Below, piece after piece: positions 50,804 to 60,072 of a stretch of DNA of 64,000 bases. Location of the stretch: positions 62,001-126,000 of the forward strand of contig NZ_FUYY01000001.1 of the NCBI RefSeq assembly GCF_900168045.1. Direction: 5' to 3'. The notes under the pieces are model-generated. The model was not told the origin of the DNA and did not search any database. It worked only from the letters and a program-made list of their open reading frames with translations. Position 1 is the first letter of the stretch; each line of letters starts with the position of its first letter. This DNA comes from Salegentibacter holothuriorum (GTDB lineage Bacteria > Bacteroidota > Bacteroidia > Flavobacteriales > Flavobacteriaceae). The translations under genes and the position numbers were made by a program.

Positions 50804-53329
50804 TTAGAATTCGCCCTCATCAAAATCCTCACCTCCATTACCTCTTCTTTGTTGCTGTTTTTTCTGATTAAACCTGTAGATAAAAGAAATATTAGCCGAT
50901 TGACCCTGTCTCCACTGGAATTCACTTTCCTGATTAAAAAACTCTGTAGTGGTAGAACTATTTCTTTTTCTTCCGTTGAAAATATCCCTAACGTTTAATG
51001 AAAGTGTAGCTTTCTCGTTTAAGATCTCTTTACTAAAAGCAAGATCAACATTTAAAATTCCTTCTTGAGTACCCTGAATTTCGTCTGAAGGTCCTCGGTA
51101 AAATAAGTTGGTTTGCCAGTCTATTTGTAGTGGTAAGGTAACTTTTGAACTAAATCTACCAAACCAGCTTGAATTGTCCTGACTATAATCTGTGCCATTA
51201 AATTCACCGTCTAGCTTAAAACGGAAGACATTTAAACTACCGTTAAGTCTTAACCAATCTGCAGGATTATAAAGAAAACCTAATTCGCCACCCATTCTGT
51301 CATTAGTAGCCAGGTTAAACGGTATACTTCTAATTACTTCTATCTGTTGGCCAGAAGGTCCGCTAATAAAAACTTCTTCTCTTACTCTTTGAAAAGCATC
51401 AGTTTCTCTCTGGTAGTACACCGAGGAGGTTAGGGTGAATTTATCCCACTTTTTTAAGTAACCTAAATCAAAAGCATTTGAAAATGCCGGGTTAAGGTTT
51501 GGATTCCCCTGGAAAATATTATTACGGCTACTTCTTGAAGGGAAAGGATTTATATACCAACCTCTTGGCCGGTTTATTCTTCGGTTATACCCAAGGGTGA
51601 CATTTTCATCTTCTCCAAGTTCATAAATTAGATTTACCGTTGGGAACAAACCAAGATAGTCATTGTTGAAGTCTGTATCTATATCAAAAGAAAATTCTTC
51701 CTGCAATTCCTCTTCAGTTAGCTCTGAATCTATCTTACCTTTTAAATTAGTATTCTCCAACCTTAAACCTAGAAGAAAGCTAAAACTGCCAAATTTAGTA
51801 CCGTACTGTGTATAAAGGGCCTGAACATTTTCGGAATAATCAAAAACATTGGTCTGGCTTTTATTTAACATAAACTCGCCAAGGTTGTTTTCCTGGTAAA
51901 GCTTATAGTCTGTTATTTCATTTTCAAAATTACCGCGATACCCGGCTTCAAATTGGGATTCCTCCCCAATGGGTAGTACATAATCTGCCTGTATCAAATA
52001 TTCCTTTTTATCTTCCTCTGTAAGCGTAGATTCTGAAGGGATATCAATAGCACCTTTTTGGGTATTGTTATAAGTTATAAATTCATTTATAGAAGCGTCC
52101 TGAGTCTCTGCATCATTCTCAAATTGAAAATCTGCAGTAAGCTTATGCCCTTTATTGTCGAATTTTTTTATATAATTAAGCGAAAATTGAATACTCTCGT
52201 CTTCTTCATTCTCAATTTCCCTTCTGTTTGTTCCCAAAAGTTCGGTACCACCCATTAGATAGTCATTGAAATTATTGGTCACATCACGGTCATCACCAAT
52301 TCTGTAAAATATGGCACCTGTAATAGATGACATATCAGAGAGGTAGTATTCCATTCCCACATTAGTATTAAAACCACGGTTTATTCTATCAAAATCCCTG
52401 TCTTCAATATTTCTGTCATAAACCAGGCTGTCTAATATTATATCTGCTCTTGGGTCAAAATATTGAGTGTCAAAGAATCCATAACCTGGCGATTCAGAAT
52501 ATCTGTAGCCGGTAGTGGTGAAGAGGTTATATTTATCGGTACGGTAGTTTAAATTGGTAGAAATACTTCCGTTTTCAGGGATACCTCCATTTACAGTAAC
52601 AGAACCATTAAATCCAAGTGTTTCCTTTTTTCTAAGAATAATATTAATAATACCAGCAGTACCTTCGGCATCATACCTGGCAGAAGGGGAAGTAATAACT
52701 TCCACACGCTCTATGGCTTCAGCCGGTAATTGACTTAAAACATCAGTACTGCCGAAACCAGCCATTGCTGAAGGTTTACCGTTAATTAGTATTCTAACAT
52801 TGTCATTCCCCCTTAAACTTATACCTCCTTCAATATCTACTGCAATAGATGGTACGTTGTTAAGTGCATCGCTTACTGTACCGCCCGCAGTGGTAAGGTC
52901 TTTTCCAATATTATATATCTTTTTATCAAGCCTAATATCAACCTGGGTGGTTTCAGCTCTTACTACAACTTCGTCTAAGTTATTTGAACTTATCCCAAGT
53001 TCTATGGTTTGAAGGTTTAAATCTGAATTGATCTTTCTATTGTTAAACCGCTTAGTTTCATAAGAAATAAATTCAACGATAATATTATAAGTTCCAGAAT
53101 CTACCTCAATATTAAAAACACCCTCATTGTTGGTAACACCTCCATTAATGTTTTCCGGGTCATTTACATCTATAATGGAAATTGTAGCATATTCTAAGGG
53201 TACATTAAGTTCATTATCTATTACTTTTCCAGAGATCTCATAAGAATTACCAGATGATTGAGAATAGTTGACGGAACTAAAAAAGAGAGAAAACGCTGCA
53301 CTGAGCGTACATAAGATTTTGGTGGTCAT
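50804..53329 (-). CDS. TonB-dependent-receptor-like outer membrane beta-barrel protein
   Basis: An 841-residue outer-membrane protein. After a signal peptide (about 1-24) there is a carboxypeptidase-like regulatory domain (YEISGKVIDNELNVPLEYAT, about 29-110), then a plug-like domain (LNNVPSIAVDIEGGISLRGN, IERVEVITSPSARYDAEGT) and a large barrel with many aromatic-ended strands. The C-terminus after the last strand is a hydrophilic tail (KKQQQRRGNGGEDFDEGEF), which is unusual since most barrels end in an aromatic residue. No SusD partner is adjacent, so it is of the outer-membrane beta-barrel family 3 kind rather than SusC. Substrate unknown. Confidence 0.88.
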   Translation of the reverse strand: MTTKILCTLSAAFSLFFSSVNYSQSSGNSYEISGKVIDNELNVPLEYATISIIDVNDPENINGGVTNNEGVFNIEVDSGTYNIIVEFISYETKRFNNRKINSDLNLQTIELGISSNNLDEVVVRAETTQVDIRLDKKIYNIGKDLTTAGGTVSDALNNVPSIAVDIEGGISLRGNDNVRILINGKPSAMAGFGSTDVLSQLPAEAIERVEVITSPSARYDAEGTAGIINIILRKKETLGFNGSVTVNGGIPENGSISTNLNYRTDKYNLFTTTGYRYSESPGYGFFDTQYFDPRADIILDSLVYDRNIEDRDFDRINRGFNTNVGMEYYLSDMSSITGAIFYRIGDDRDVTNNFNDYLMGGTELLGTNRREIENEEDESIQFSLNYIKKFDNKGHKLTADFQFENDAETQDASINEFITYNNTQKGAIDIPSESTLTEEDKKEYLIQADYVLPIGEESQFEAGYRGNFENEITDYKLYQENNLGEFMLNKSQTNVFDYSENVQALYTQYGTKFGSFSFLLGLRLENTNLKGKIDSELTEEELQEEFSFDIDTDFNNDYLGLFPTVNLIYELGEDENVTLGYNRRINRPRGWYINPFPSRSSRNNIFQGNPNLNPAFSNAFDLGYLKKWDKFTLTSSVYYQRETDAFQRVREEVFISGPSGQQIEVIRSIPFNLATNDRMGGELGFLYNPADWLRLNGSLNVFRFKLDGEFNGTDYSQDNSSWFGRFSSKVTLPLQIDWQTNLFYRGPSDEIQGTQEGILNVDLAFSKEILNEKATLSLNVRDIFNGRKRNSSTTTEFFNQESEFQWRQGQSANISFIYRFNQKKQQQRRGNGGEDFDEGEF

Positions 53330-53447
53330 AGAATTTTTTATTCTTTGACCTTTAATTTGGAGGATGGTTTAATATGAGATGGGTTAAACTCACGTTAAAT
53401 GTGAATTTAAAATGTTAAGATGAGCTTACTTTATTGCAGTTCAGAAC

Positions 53448-53819
53448 TTAAGATTTTCGACTAATTTTTTTATTTAGATCTAAATATTTCTGAAACTGCT
53501 TGCCGGTCATTAATTTTTGCAGCTTAGCGTGCTCCGCTTGCTGAATAGATTTTAGCTTGAAAATAATTTCATCTTCAGTAAGCGCTGTTGCGTTTATGAT
53601 TTCGTTTTTCTTAAGCGTGTATTCTATAATAAGGTCTTCCAGCTTGCCGGTTTGTTCAAAATCCAGTTCCAGCTCTCTTTTCCAGGTGTAAGCAAGTTCT
53701 CTGGCAATTTCAATTAGTTCTTTCCTGCTTTTTCTATGTAAGTAAAAATGGGAATAAACAAAGCCGGCCACTAAAAAACCGGCGGCACCTATTATTGCTA
53801 TTTTATGTTGAGTCTTCAT
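53448..53819 (-). CDS. Membrane-anchored helical protein, unknown
   Basis: A 123-residue protein with one N-terminal hydrophobic segment (HKIAIIGAAGFLVAGFVY) and a basic, helical remainder (LTEDEIIFKLKSIQQAEHAKLQKLMTGKQFQKYL). The LTxxE/LTxxQ pattern faintly recalls Spy/CpxP-like periplasmic proteins common in Bacteroidota, but this is not secure. It is 29 bp downstream of the arsC-like gene on the same strand. Confidence 0.6.
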   Translation of the reverse strand: MKTQHKIAIIGAAGFLVAGFVYSHFYLHRKSRKELIEIARELAYTWKRELELDFEQTGKLEDLIIEYTLKKNEIINATALTEDEIIFKLKSIQQAEHAKLQKLMTGKQFQKYLDLNKKISRKS

Positions 53820-53848
53820 TTTTTTATGGTTTGATATATTAATTTTAA

Positions 53849-54190
53849 TTACAATATATCTTCAATTTTAGAGCTTGGCCTACCTACTACCGCTGTATTA
53901 GGAGTCTCTACAATTGGTCTTTCAATAAGCTTTGGATTTTTTACCATAACGGTAATTAATTCCTTGTTACTTAGGTCTTTATTTTTGTACTCCTCTTTCC
54001 AAATTTTCTCGTTAGTGCGAATTAGCTGTATTGGATAAAAACTTAATTTTTCCAAAATTTCACCCAATTCTTCTTCGGAAAGTGGCTCTTTTAGGTATTC
54101 TCTAATTTGATATTCTTTTCCAGAATTTTTTACAAGTTCCAAACCTTCTCTAGATTTTTTGCATCTGGGATTGTGATAAACAATAATCAT
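53849..54190 (-). CDS. ArsC/Spx-family thioredoxin-fold protein
   Basis: A 113-residue glutaredoxin-like protein of the ArsC family. The active cysteine is Cys10 in YHNPRCKKSREGL, followed by YQIREYLKEPLSEEEL and the C-terminal KNPKLIERPIVET with the arsenate-binding Arg positions. It could be an arsenate reductase or a Spx-like/YffB-like protein; no ars operon genes are near. Confidence 0.85.
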   Translation of the reverse strand: MIIVYHNPRCKKSREGLELVKNSGKEYQIREYLKEPLSEEELGEILEKLSFYPIQLIRTNEKIWKEEYKNKDLSNKELITVMVKNPKLIERPIVETPNTAVVGRPSSKIEDIL

Positions 54191-54260
54191 AATTTTTGGT
54201 TTTTGGCTATTTTAAAATAAACAATAAATTTTAAATCTAAAATATATTGGCAGAAACTTA

Positions 54261-55359
54261 TCAATCTTCCTGCCGTTGTCCCATCATCATTAAAAAAGCT
54301 TTTAGAAAAACGTCAATTTCTCCATTCATTACGGCATCTACATTACCTGTTTCTTCTGCAGTTCTAACATCTTTTACCAACTTATAAGGATGCATCACAT
54401 AATTTCTAATTTGCGATCCCCATTCTATCTTCATTTTAGAATCTTCAATCTCCCTGCGCTGTGCTTGTTGCTTTTGAAGTTCAATTTCATATAACTGACT
54501 TTTTAAAAGCCGCATAGCCTTAGTCTTGTTTTCCAGTTGAGAACGCGTTTCAGAATTTTCAACCACAATCCCGGTAGGAGCGTGGCGTAATCTAACCGCA
54601 GTTTCTACCTTATTTACATTCTGTCCTCCCGCACCTGAAGAACGCATGGTTTCCCAGGAAATCTCAGAAGGATTAATATCTATTTCTATAGAATCATCAG
54701 CCAGTGGATAAACATATACTGATGCGAAAGAAGTGTGACGTTTTGCATTACTATCAAATGGGGAAATTCGTACCAACCTGTGTACGCCATTTTCTCCTTT
54801 TAACCATCCAAAAGCAAATTCACCTTCAATTTCCAGTGTTACGGTTTTAATTCCGGCAACATCTCCTGCCTGGTAATTTAATTCTTTGATTTTAAAATTA
54901 CGTTTTTCGGCCCACATCAGGTACATACGCATAAGCATCTGTGCCCAATCGCAACTTTCTGTACCGCCGGCACCTGCAGTAATTTGCAAAACCGCACTCA
55001 ATTTATCGCCTTCTTCAGAAAGCATATTTTTAAACTCAAGATCTTCTATAAGATCTAAAGCCTGCTGATTTTTTTCTGAAACATCTTGTTCGCTGGCTTC
55101 ATCTTCTTTATAAAATTCATAAAGAACATCCAGATCTTCTACCAGTGTTTCAGATTTCTCAAACTCTTCTACCCATTGTTTTTCAGAATTAAGATCACGC
55201 ATAATGATCTCAGCCTTTTTGGGGTCATTCCAAAAATCTGGGGCAAAGGTTTTTTCTTCCTGATTAGCTATTTCTATTTTTTTGGCATCAATGTCAAAGA
55301 TACCTCCTTAACGCACCAAGGCGCTCTCTAAGATTTCTGATATGTTCGTGTGTAATCAT
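54261..55359 (-). CDS. prfB: Peptide chain release factor 2, with programmed +1 frameshift
   Basis: The gene starts at the ATG at 55359 and encodes MITHEHIRNLRERLGALRRYL, then meets an in-frame TGA at 55296-55294. The site is AGGAGG-TAT-CTT-TGA-C, the classic RF2 autoregulatory shift, in which the ribosome slips +1 and continues with GAC. The total is 365 residues, normal for RF2. SPF (RISPFDSNAKRH) reads UGA/UAA and GGQ (SSGAGGQNVNKVE) triggers hydrolysis. Low RF2 gives more pausing at the TGA and more full-length protein. Annotation programs often start it too late, at the Met near 55202. Confidence 0.95.
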
Positions 55360-55612
55360 ATAAGTAAATTTTAAAGGTAAAAATAGAATTTAAGACCGCG
55401 ACGGGAAACTATTTAACGATATTTTTATAGTTTTAGACTTGCTTGAAAAGCCCCCAAAAGAAAGGAGTTTTGCTTATTCTCCTGTTAGTCAGTTTCTCAC
55501 TTCCTGAAATTGTATGATTTCATCTGGAAAAAGAAAATCTACGGGGATTGTGTGTAAAATGCTAATTTGAAATTTTTGATGTTTTAAGGGCTAATTTTAA
55601 TACGAAAATAGA

Positions 55613-55630
55613 TTTCCGCCTTCGCGGAAA
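55613..55630. other. Hairpin TTTCCGC-CTTC-GCGGAAA upstream of the threonine aldolase
   Basis: Perfect 7-bp arms with a 4-nt loop lie 18 bp before the aldolase ATG in an otherwise unremarkable 289-bp gap. It could be an operator, an mRNA structure near the start, or a scattered repeat. Confidence 0.4.
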
Positions 55631-55648
55631 AATTAAAAAAATGGTTTT

Positions 55649-56677
55649 ATGAAAGAAATAGATTTAAGAAGTGATACAGTAACCAGACCTACAAGCGGAA
55701 TGCTAAAAGCAATAATGGGCGCTGAAGTTGGTGATGATGTGTATAAAGAAGATCCTAGTGTAAATGCTTTAGAGGAAAAGCTGGCAAAGATGTTTGGAAT
55801 GGATGAGGCTCTATTTTTTCCTACCGGAAGTATGGCTAACCAGGCTGCTATAAAACTACATACGCAACCAGCCGAACAACTAATTTGCGATAAATGGGCG
55901 CATGTTTTTAATTATGAAGGGGGTGGTGCTTCTTTTAACAGCGGGGTTTCCTGCAAGTTAGTAGATGGTGACCGTGGAATGATTACAGCTGACCAGGTTG
56001 AAGAAAATATTAATCCACCAGACTTTTATCACAGTCCGTTAACAAGTTTAGTGTGTTTGGAAAATACCACCAATAAAGGTGGAGGCGCTTGTTATGATCT
56101 AAAAGAGATCAAAAAAATAAGAAAAGTTTGTAATACCCATAAGCTTGGTTTGCATTTAGACGGGGCCAGGCTTTTTAATGCTTTGGTTGCTAAAAATGAA
56201 GACCCAAAAGATTACGGGAAGTTATTTGATACCATTTCGGTTTGTCTTTCTAAAGGACTGGGAATTCCAATGGGTTCTGTGCTTATTGGCGATAAGAAGT
56301 TGATGAAAAACGCCATTAGAATTCGTAAAGTTTTAGGTGGCGGAATGCGCCAGGTTGGTTTTATGGCCGCAGCCGGAATTTATGCTTTGGATAACAATGT
56401 TGAGCGTTTAGCCGAAGACCACAAAAGAGCAACTGATATTGCTGAAACTTTGGAAGCTGCCAGTTATGTGGGCGAGGTGGAAGAGGTTGATACTAATATT
56501 ATTATTTTTTATCTCAAGAAAGCTTCAGATGAAGCTGCATTTATGAAGAAACTTCAGCAAGAAAATATAAGAATAAGCAATATGGGGCAGGGAAAATTAA
56601 GAATTGTCACCCATTTAGATTATTCCGAGGAAATGCACCAGAAATTTTTAAAAGTACTAAATGACATTAAGCTGTAA
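55649..56677 (+). CDS. Low-specificity threonine aldolase
   Basis: A 342-residue PLP enzyme that splits threonine and related beta-hydroxy amino acids into glycine and an aldehyde. The family N-terminus EIDLRSDTVTRPTSGML, the substrate segment LHLDGARLFNAL and the PLP-lysine segment SVCLSKGLGIPMGSVL are present, with a C-terminal domain ending LNDIKL. Monocistronic, length typical. Confidence 0.93.
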   Translation: MKEIDLRSDTVTRPTSGMLKAIMGAEVGDDVYKEDPSVNALEEKLAKMFGMDEALFFPTGSMANQAAIKLHTQPAEQLICDKWAHVFNYEGGGASFNSGVSCKLVDGDRGMITADQVEENINPPDFYHSPLTSLVCLENTTNKGGGACYDLKEIKKIRKVCNTHKLGLHLDGARLFNALVAKNEDPKDYGKLFDTISVCLSKGLGIPMGSVLIGDKKLMKNAIRIRKVLGGGMRQVGFMAAAGIYALDNNVERLAEDHKRATDIAETLEAASYVGEVEEVDTNIIIFYLKKASDEAAFMKKLQQENIRISNMGQGKLRIVTHLDYSEEMHQKFLKVLNDIKL

Positions 56678-56762
56678 TAAGCTTAGAAAATTTTAACCTA
56701 AGCTTATAAAGCTTTTAATATACTTGGTAAATTGAATTTCATAATTTCAAAAAAAATAAATT

Positions 56763-57278
56763 ATGAAAAATGTATTGCCGGGAAAAGAAGTACCGAGATT
56801 AAGAGTGAAAACCACCAGTGGAATGCAATGGGATCTACGTGATCAGGAACCTAAAAACTTTACAATGGTAGTTTTTTATCGTGGGTTACATTGCCCGGTT
56901 TGTAAGTCTTATTTAGAAGAATTAAATAGCAAGATAGAAGACTTTCAGGACAAAGGTGTAGATGTGATCTGTATTAGCTCTAATAACCAGTCGCTAGCCG
57001 AAAAAACCCTCAAGGAATGGGAAATTGATAAGCTTAGTATTGGTTACGACTTTAATACTGAAGATGCCCGAAAATGGGATTTATATGTTTCTGAAGGAAT
57101 AAACGATAAAGAACCTGAGGTGTTTTTTGAACCCGGATTGTTTTTAATAAAACCGGATAATACGCTTTATGCAGCGTCTATACAAACTATGCCTTTTGCA
57201 AGACCAAAATTTGATGAATTGTTAAAAGCTATAGATTTTGTAGTAGAAAAAGAATATCCCGCCAGGGGAGAAGCTTAA
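56763..57278 (+). CDS. Peroxiredoxin-like AhpC/TSA family protein
   Basis: A 171-residue thioredoxin-fold protein. The active-site segment FYRGLHCPVCKSYLEEL has Cys44 and Cys47, an arrangement of the peroxiredoxin-like (DUF953/redoxin) group rather than classic AhpC. It contains DVICISSNNQSLAEKTLKEW and no signal peptide. It probably reduces peroxides or disulfides in the cytoplasm. Confidence 0.85.
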   Translation: MKNVLPGKEVPRLRVKTTSGMQWDLRDQEPKNFTMVVFYRGLHCPVCKSYLEELNSKIEDFQDKGVDVICISSNNQSLAEKTLKEWEIDKLSIGYDFNTEDARKWDLYVSEGINDKEPEVFFEPGLFLIKPDNTLYAASIQTMPFARPKFDELLKAIDFVVEKEYPARGEA

Positions 57279-57300
57279 GTAAAATTTTAATTTAAATAAA

Positions 57301-57340
57301 AATACCTCATAGATTTTAAAACCTGTGAGGTATTTTATTT
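57301..57340. terminator. Bidirectional terminator
   Basis: AATACCTCA (57301-57309) pairs with TGAGGTATT (57326-57334), with A/T runs on both sides, between the convergent peroxiredoxin-like and ybaB genes. Confidence 0.75.
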
Positions 57341-57362
57341 TGCTAGAAATTAACTTTAAAAC

Positions 57363-57686
57363 TTATTTAAGCATATCCATTCCTGGAATATCTGGCATTC
57401 CGTCTTTGGCAACTGCTGCAAGTTCTTTTTCATTAATATCAGAAGCTTTGGCAATGGCTTTGTTTAAAGTAAGTACCAGGTAATCTTCTAATTGCTCTTT
57501 ATCTTCCAATAATTCGTCTGCAACATTAATATTTTTAATCTCACGGGTAGCGGTAATCGTTACACTTAATAAACCGTCGCTTGATTTTTCTTCAATACTA
57601 ACAGTTTTTAAGCGCTCTTTAGTTTCTTCAACTTTTTGTTGGGTTTCTTTGATTTTATTCATCATACCCATCATATCTCCAAACAT
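57363..57686 (-). CDS. YbaB/EbfC nucleoid-associated protein
   Basis: A 107-residue helical DNA-binding protein. The N-terminus [20 protein letters not shown], the core [21 protein letters not shown] and the C-terminal [21 protein letters not shown] are typical. YbaB dimers bind DNA with little specificity. It is divergent from the oligopeptidase gene. Confidence 0.93.
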   Translation of the reverse strand: MFGDMMGMMNKIKETQQKVEETKERLKTVSIEEKSSDGLLSVTITATREIKNINVADELLEDKEQLEDYLVLTLNKAIAKASDINEKELAAVAKDGMPDIPGMDMLK

Positions 57687-57729
57687 AGTCTTCTTTTTTA
57701 AAATTTATCAACTGCAAATTTACTAAATT

Positions 57730-57745
57730 ACAGGATTAATCCTGT
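57730..57745. promoter_or_regulatory. 16-bp perfect palindrome before the oligopeptidase
   Basis: ACAGGATTAATCCTGT lies 4 bp before the ATG of the oligopeptidase gene and 44 bp from the divergent ybaB start. It looks like an operator, and no second copy was noticed in the window. Confidence 0.45.
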
Positions 57746-57749
57746 TAAT

Positions 57750-59876
57750 ATGAAGAGACTATTATGTATTTTACTGGGAAGCATTACCTTTGCATCCGCT
57801 CAAAATAATGCAAATTTGAAAAAAGATATTTTACCGCCAAAAGCTAAGAAAATAGCAAAAAATCTGGAAGCTCACGGCATCCTTAGAGTAGATAATTATT
57901 ACTGGATGAACGATAGGGAAGATGATGAAGTAATAGGTTATTTAAATCAGGAGAATGAGTATAACCAAAAAATGACTGCACACACCAGTGATTTTCAGCA
58001 GCGCTTGTTTGAGGAAATGAAAGGCAGAATAAAAGAAGATGACGAGTCGGTTCCATACAAATTGAATGGTTACTGGTATTTAACCAGGTTTGAAACCGGA
58101 AAAGATTACCCAATCTACTCCCGTAAAAAAGGGGAGCTTGAAGCACCGGAAGAATTGCTTTTTGATGTAAATGAGATGGCTGAAGGTTTTGAATATTACA
58201 GCCTTGGCGGATTAAATGTGAGCCCGAACAACAAAATGGTTGCTTTTGGAGTAGATACTTTAAGCCGAAGAAAATATACTATTCAGATAAAAGATCTGCA
58301 AACCGGAGAAATTTATCCTGATAAGATAGAGAATGCTACCGGGGGTTCTACCTGGGCGGCAGATAATAAAACTCTTTTCTATACTAAGAAAGATGATCAA
58401 ACTTTAAGGTCTTATAGAATTTACAAGCATATCTTAGGCACAGATGCTGCTGAAGATGAGCTGGTTTTTGAAGAGGAGGATGAAACTTTTAATACCTATG
58501 TGTATAAATCAAAGTCCAAAGATTATATCATCATTGGAAGCCATAGCACTTTAACTACAGAATACCGAATCTTAAAAGCCGACGATCCTAATTGTGAGTT
58601 TAAAGTTTTTCAGCCCAGGGAACGTGGTTTAGAATATAGTATAGCACATTATGAAGGTGATTTCTATGTGATGACTAATAAAGATAAAGCGACTAATTTC
58701 AGATTAATGAAAACCCCGGTTGAGAGCACAAGTCAGGAAAACTGGGTAGATGTAATTCCGCATCGGGAAGATTACCTGCTAGAGGATATAGATATCTTTA
58801 AAAAATACCTTGTAGTAAGCGAACGGCATAATGGTTTAAATAAAATAAGAGTTATACGTTGGGATAATTCAGAAGAGTATTATATCCCTTTTGATAATGA
58901 AACTTATACGGTTTATACTTCCATAAATCCTGCTTTTGATACAGATGTGTTAAGGTTTACCTATAACGCTATGACCACGCCAACATCGGTAGTGGATTTT
59001 AATATGGAAACCCGCGAAAAAACGGTTTTAAAGGAGCAGGATGTTTTAGACGAAAATTTTGACAAAGACAATTATAAATCAGAAAGAGTTTGGGCCACTG
59101 CAAAAGACGGCACTAAAATCCCTGTAAGCCTGGTTTATAAAAAAGGAACTAAACTAGACGGAAATAGTCCATTATTGCAATATGCTTATGGTTCTTATGG
59201 TTCAACAATAGATCCTTACTTTTCTACGGTAAGGCTTAGTTTGTTAGATCGAGGTTTTATTTATGCTATAGCGCATATTCGCGGCGGAGAATATTTGGGA
59301 CGTAACTGGTATGAAGACGGTAAACTTTTCAATAAAATGAACACTTTTACCGATTATATAGATGTATCAGAGTATTTAATTCAGGAAAAATATACTTCAT
59401 CAGAGCATCTTTATGCTATGGGTGGTTCTGCCGGTGGCTTACTAATGGGGGCAGTTATTAATATGTCGCCGCAACTTTACAGGGGTGTTATTTCTGCAGT
59501 GCCTTTTGTAGACGTGGTAACAACAATGTTAGATGACAGCATTCCATTAACAACCGGTGAGTATGATGAATGGGGTAATCCTAATAACAAGGATTATTAT
59601 GATTATATGATGCAATATTCGCCATATGATAATGTGGTGGCACAAGACTATCCTAATATGCTGGTAACAACGGGCTTGCATGATTCTCAGGTACAATATT
59701 GGGAACCTGCGAAATGGGTAGCTAAATTAAGAGAATTAAAAACCGATAATAATTTGTTGCTTTTTCATACCAATATGGATGCAGGGCACGGTGGGGCTTC
59801 AGGTCGATTTGAAGCTTTAAAAGAGGTGGCCGAAAAATATGCGTTTTTGCTGGATTTAGAAGGAATTAGCCACTAA
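57750..59876 (+). CDS. Exported oligopeptidase B-like S9 peptidase
   Basis: A 708-residue prolyl-oligopeptidase-family serine peptidase with a signal peptide (MKRLLCILLGSITFASAQ). A seven-bladed beta-propeller (about 75-430) precedes the hydrolase domain. The catalytic triad is Ser560 in GGSAGGLLMG, Asp645 in TGLHDSQVQYW and His680 in DAGHGGASGR (positions approximate). PFVDVVTTMLDDSIPLTTGE is typical of the oligopeptidase B branch, which cleaves after basic residues. It would act in the periplasm. Confidence 0.9.
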   Translation: MKRLLCILLGSITFASAQNNANLKKDILPPKAKKIAKNLEAHGILRVDNYYWMNDREDDEVIGYLNQENEYNQKMTAHTSDFQQRLFEEMKGRIKEDDESVPYKLNGYWYLTRFETGKDYPIYSRKKGELEAPEELLFDVNEMAEGFEYYSLGGLNVSPNNKMVAFGVDTLSRRKYTIQIKDLQTGEIYPDKIENATGGSTWAADNKTLFYTKKDDQTLRSYRIYKHILGTDAAEDELVFEEEDETFNTYVYKSKSKDYIIIGSHSTLTTEYRILKADDPNCEFKVFQPRERGLEYSIAHYEGDFYVMTNKDKATNFRLMKTPVESTSQENWVDVIPHREDYLLEDIDIFKKYLVVSERHNGLNKIRVIRWDNSEEYYIPFDNETYTVYTSINPAFDTDVLRFTYNAMTTPTSVVDFNMETREKTVLKEQDVLDENFDKDNYKSERVWATAKDGTKIPVSLVYKKGTKLDGNSPLLQYAYGSYGSTIDPYFSTVRLSLLDRGFIYAIAHIRGGEYLGRNWYEDGKLFNKMNTFTDYIDVSEYLIQEKYTSSEHLYAMGGSAGGLLMGAVINMSPQLYRGVISAVPFVDVVTTMLDDSIPLTTGEYDEWGNPNNKDYYDYMMQYSPYDNVVAQDYPNMLVTTGLHDSQVQYWEPAKWVAKLRELKTDNNLLLFHTNMDAGHGGASGRFEALKEVAEKYAFLLDLEGISH

Positions 59877-59978
59877 TTAAAAAATTTATCTTAAATTTGT
59901 ACGGTTTTACTTTCGTGTTTTTAGAAGGGAAAATCGATCGGCACAGGTTGTCGATATATTTTTCCGATTGTTATCGGG

Positions 59979-60059
59979 ATGAAAAACAAGATATTTTCAG
60001 CATTACTGAAATATTTCACGCTCATTAAATGGGCAAAATCTTTAACCCAAATTTTGTAA
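59979..60059 (+). CDS. Possible 26-codon leader peptide
   Basis: A short frame ([20 protein letters not shown]...) runs from an ATG at 59979 to a TAA 13 bp before the next gene. It is hydrophobic and basic and follows a small hairpin CCGAT-TGTT-ATCGG (59964-59977). It may be a translated leader or chance; there is no strong ribosome binding site. Confidence 0.2.
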   Translation: MKNKIFSALLKYFTLIKWAKSLTQIL

Positions 60060-60072
60060 AGAACTTCGATTT

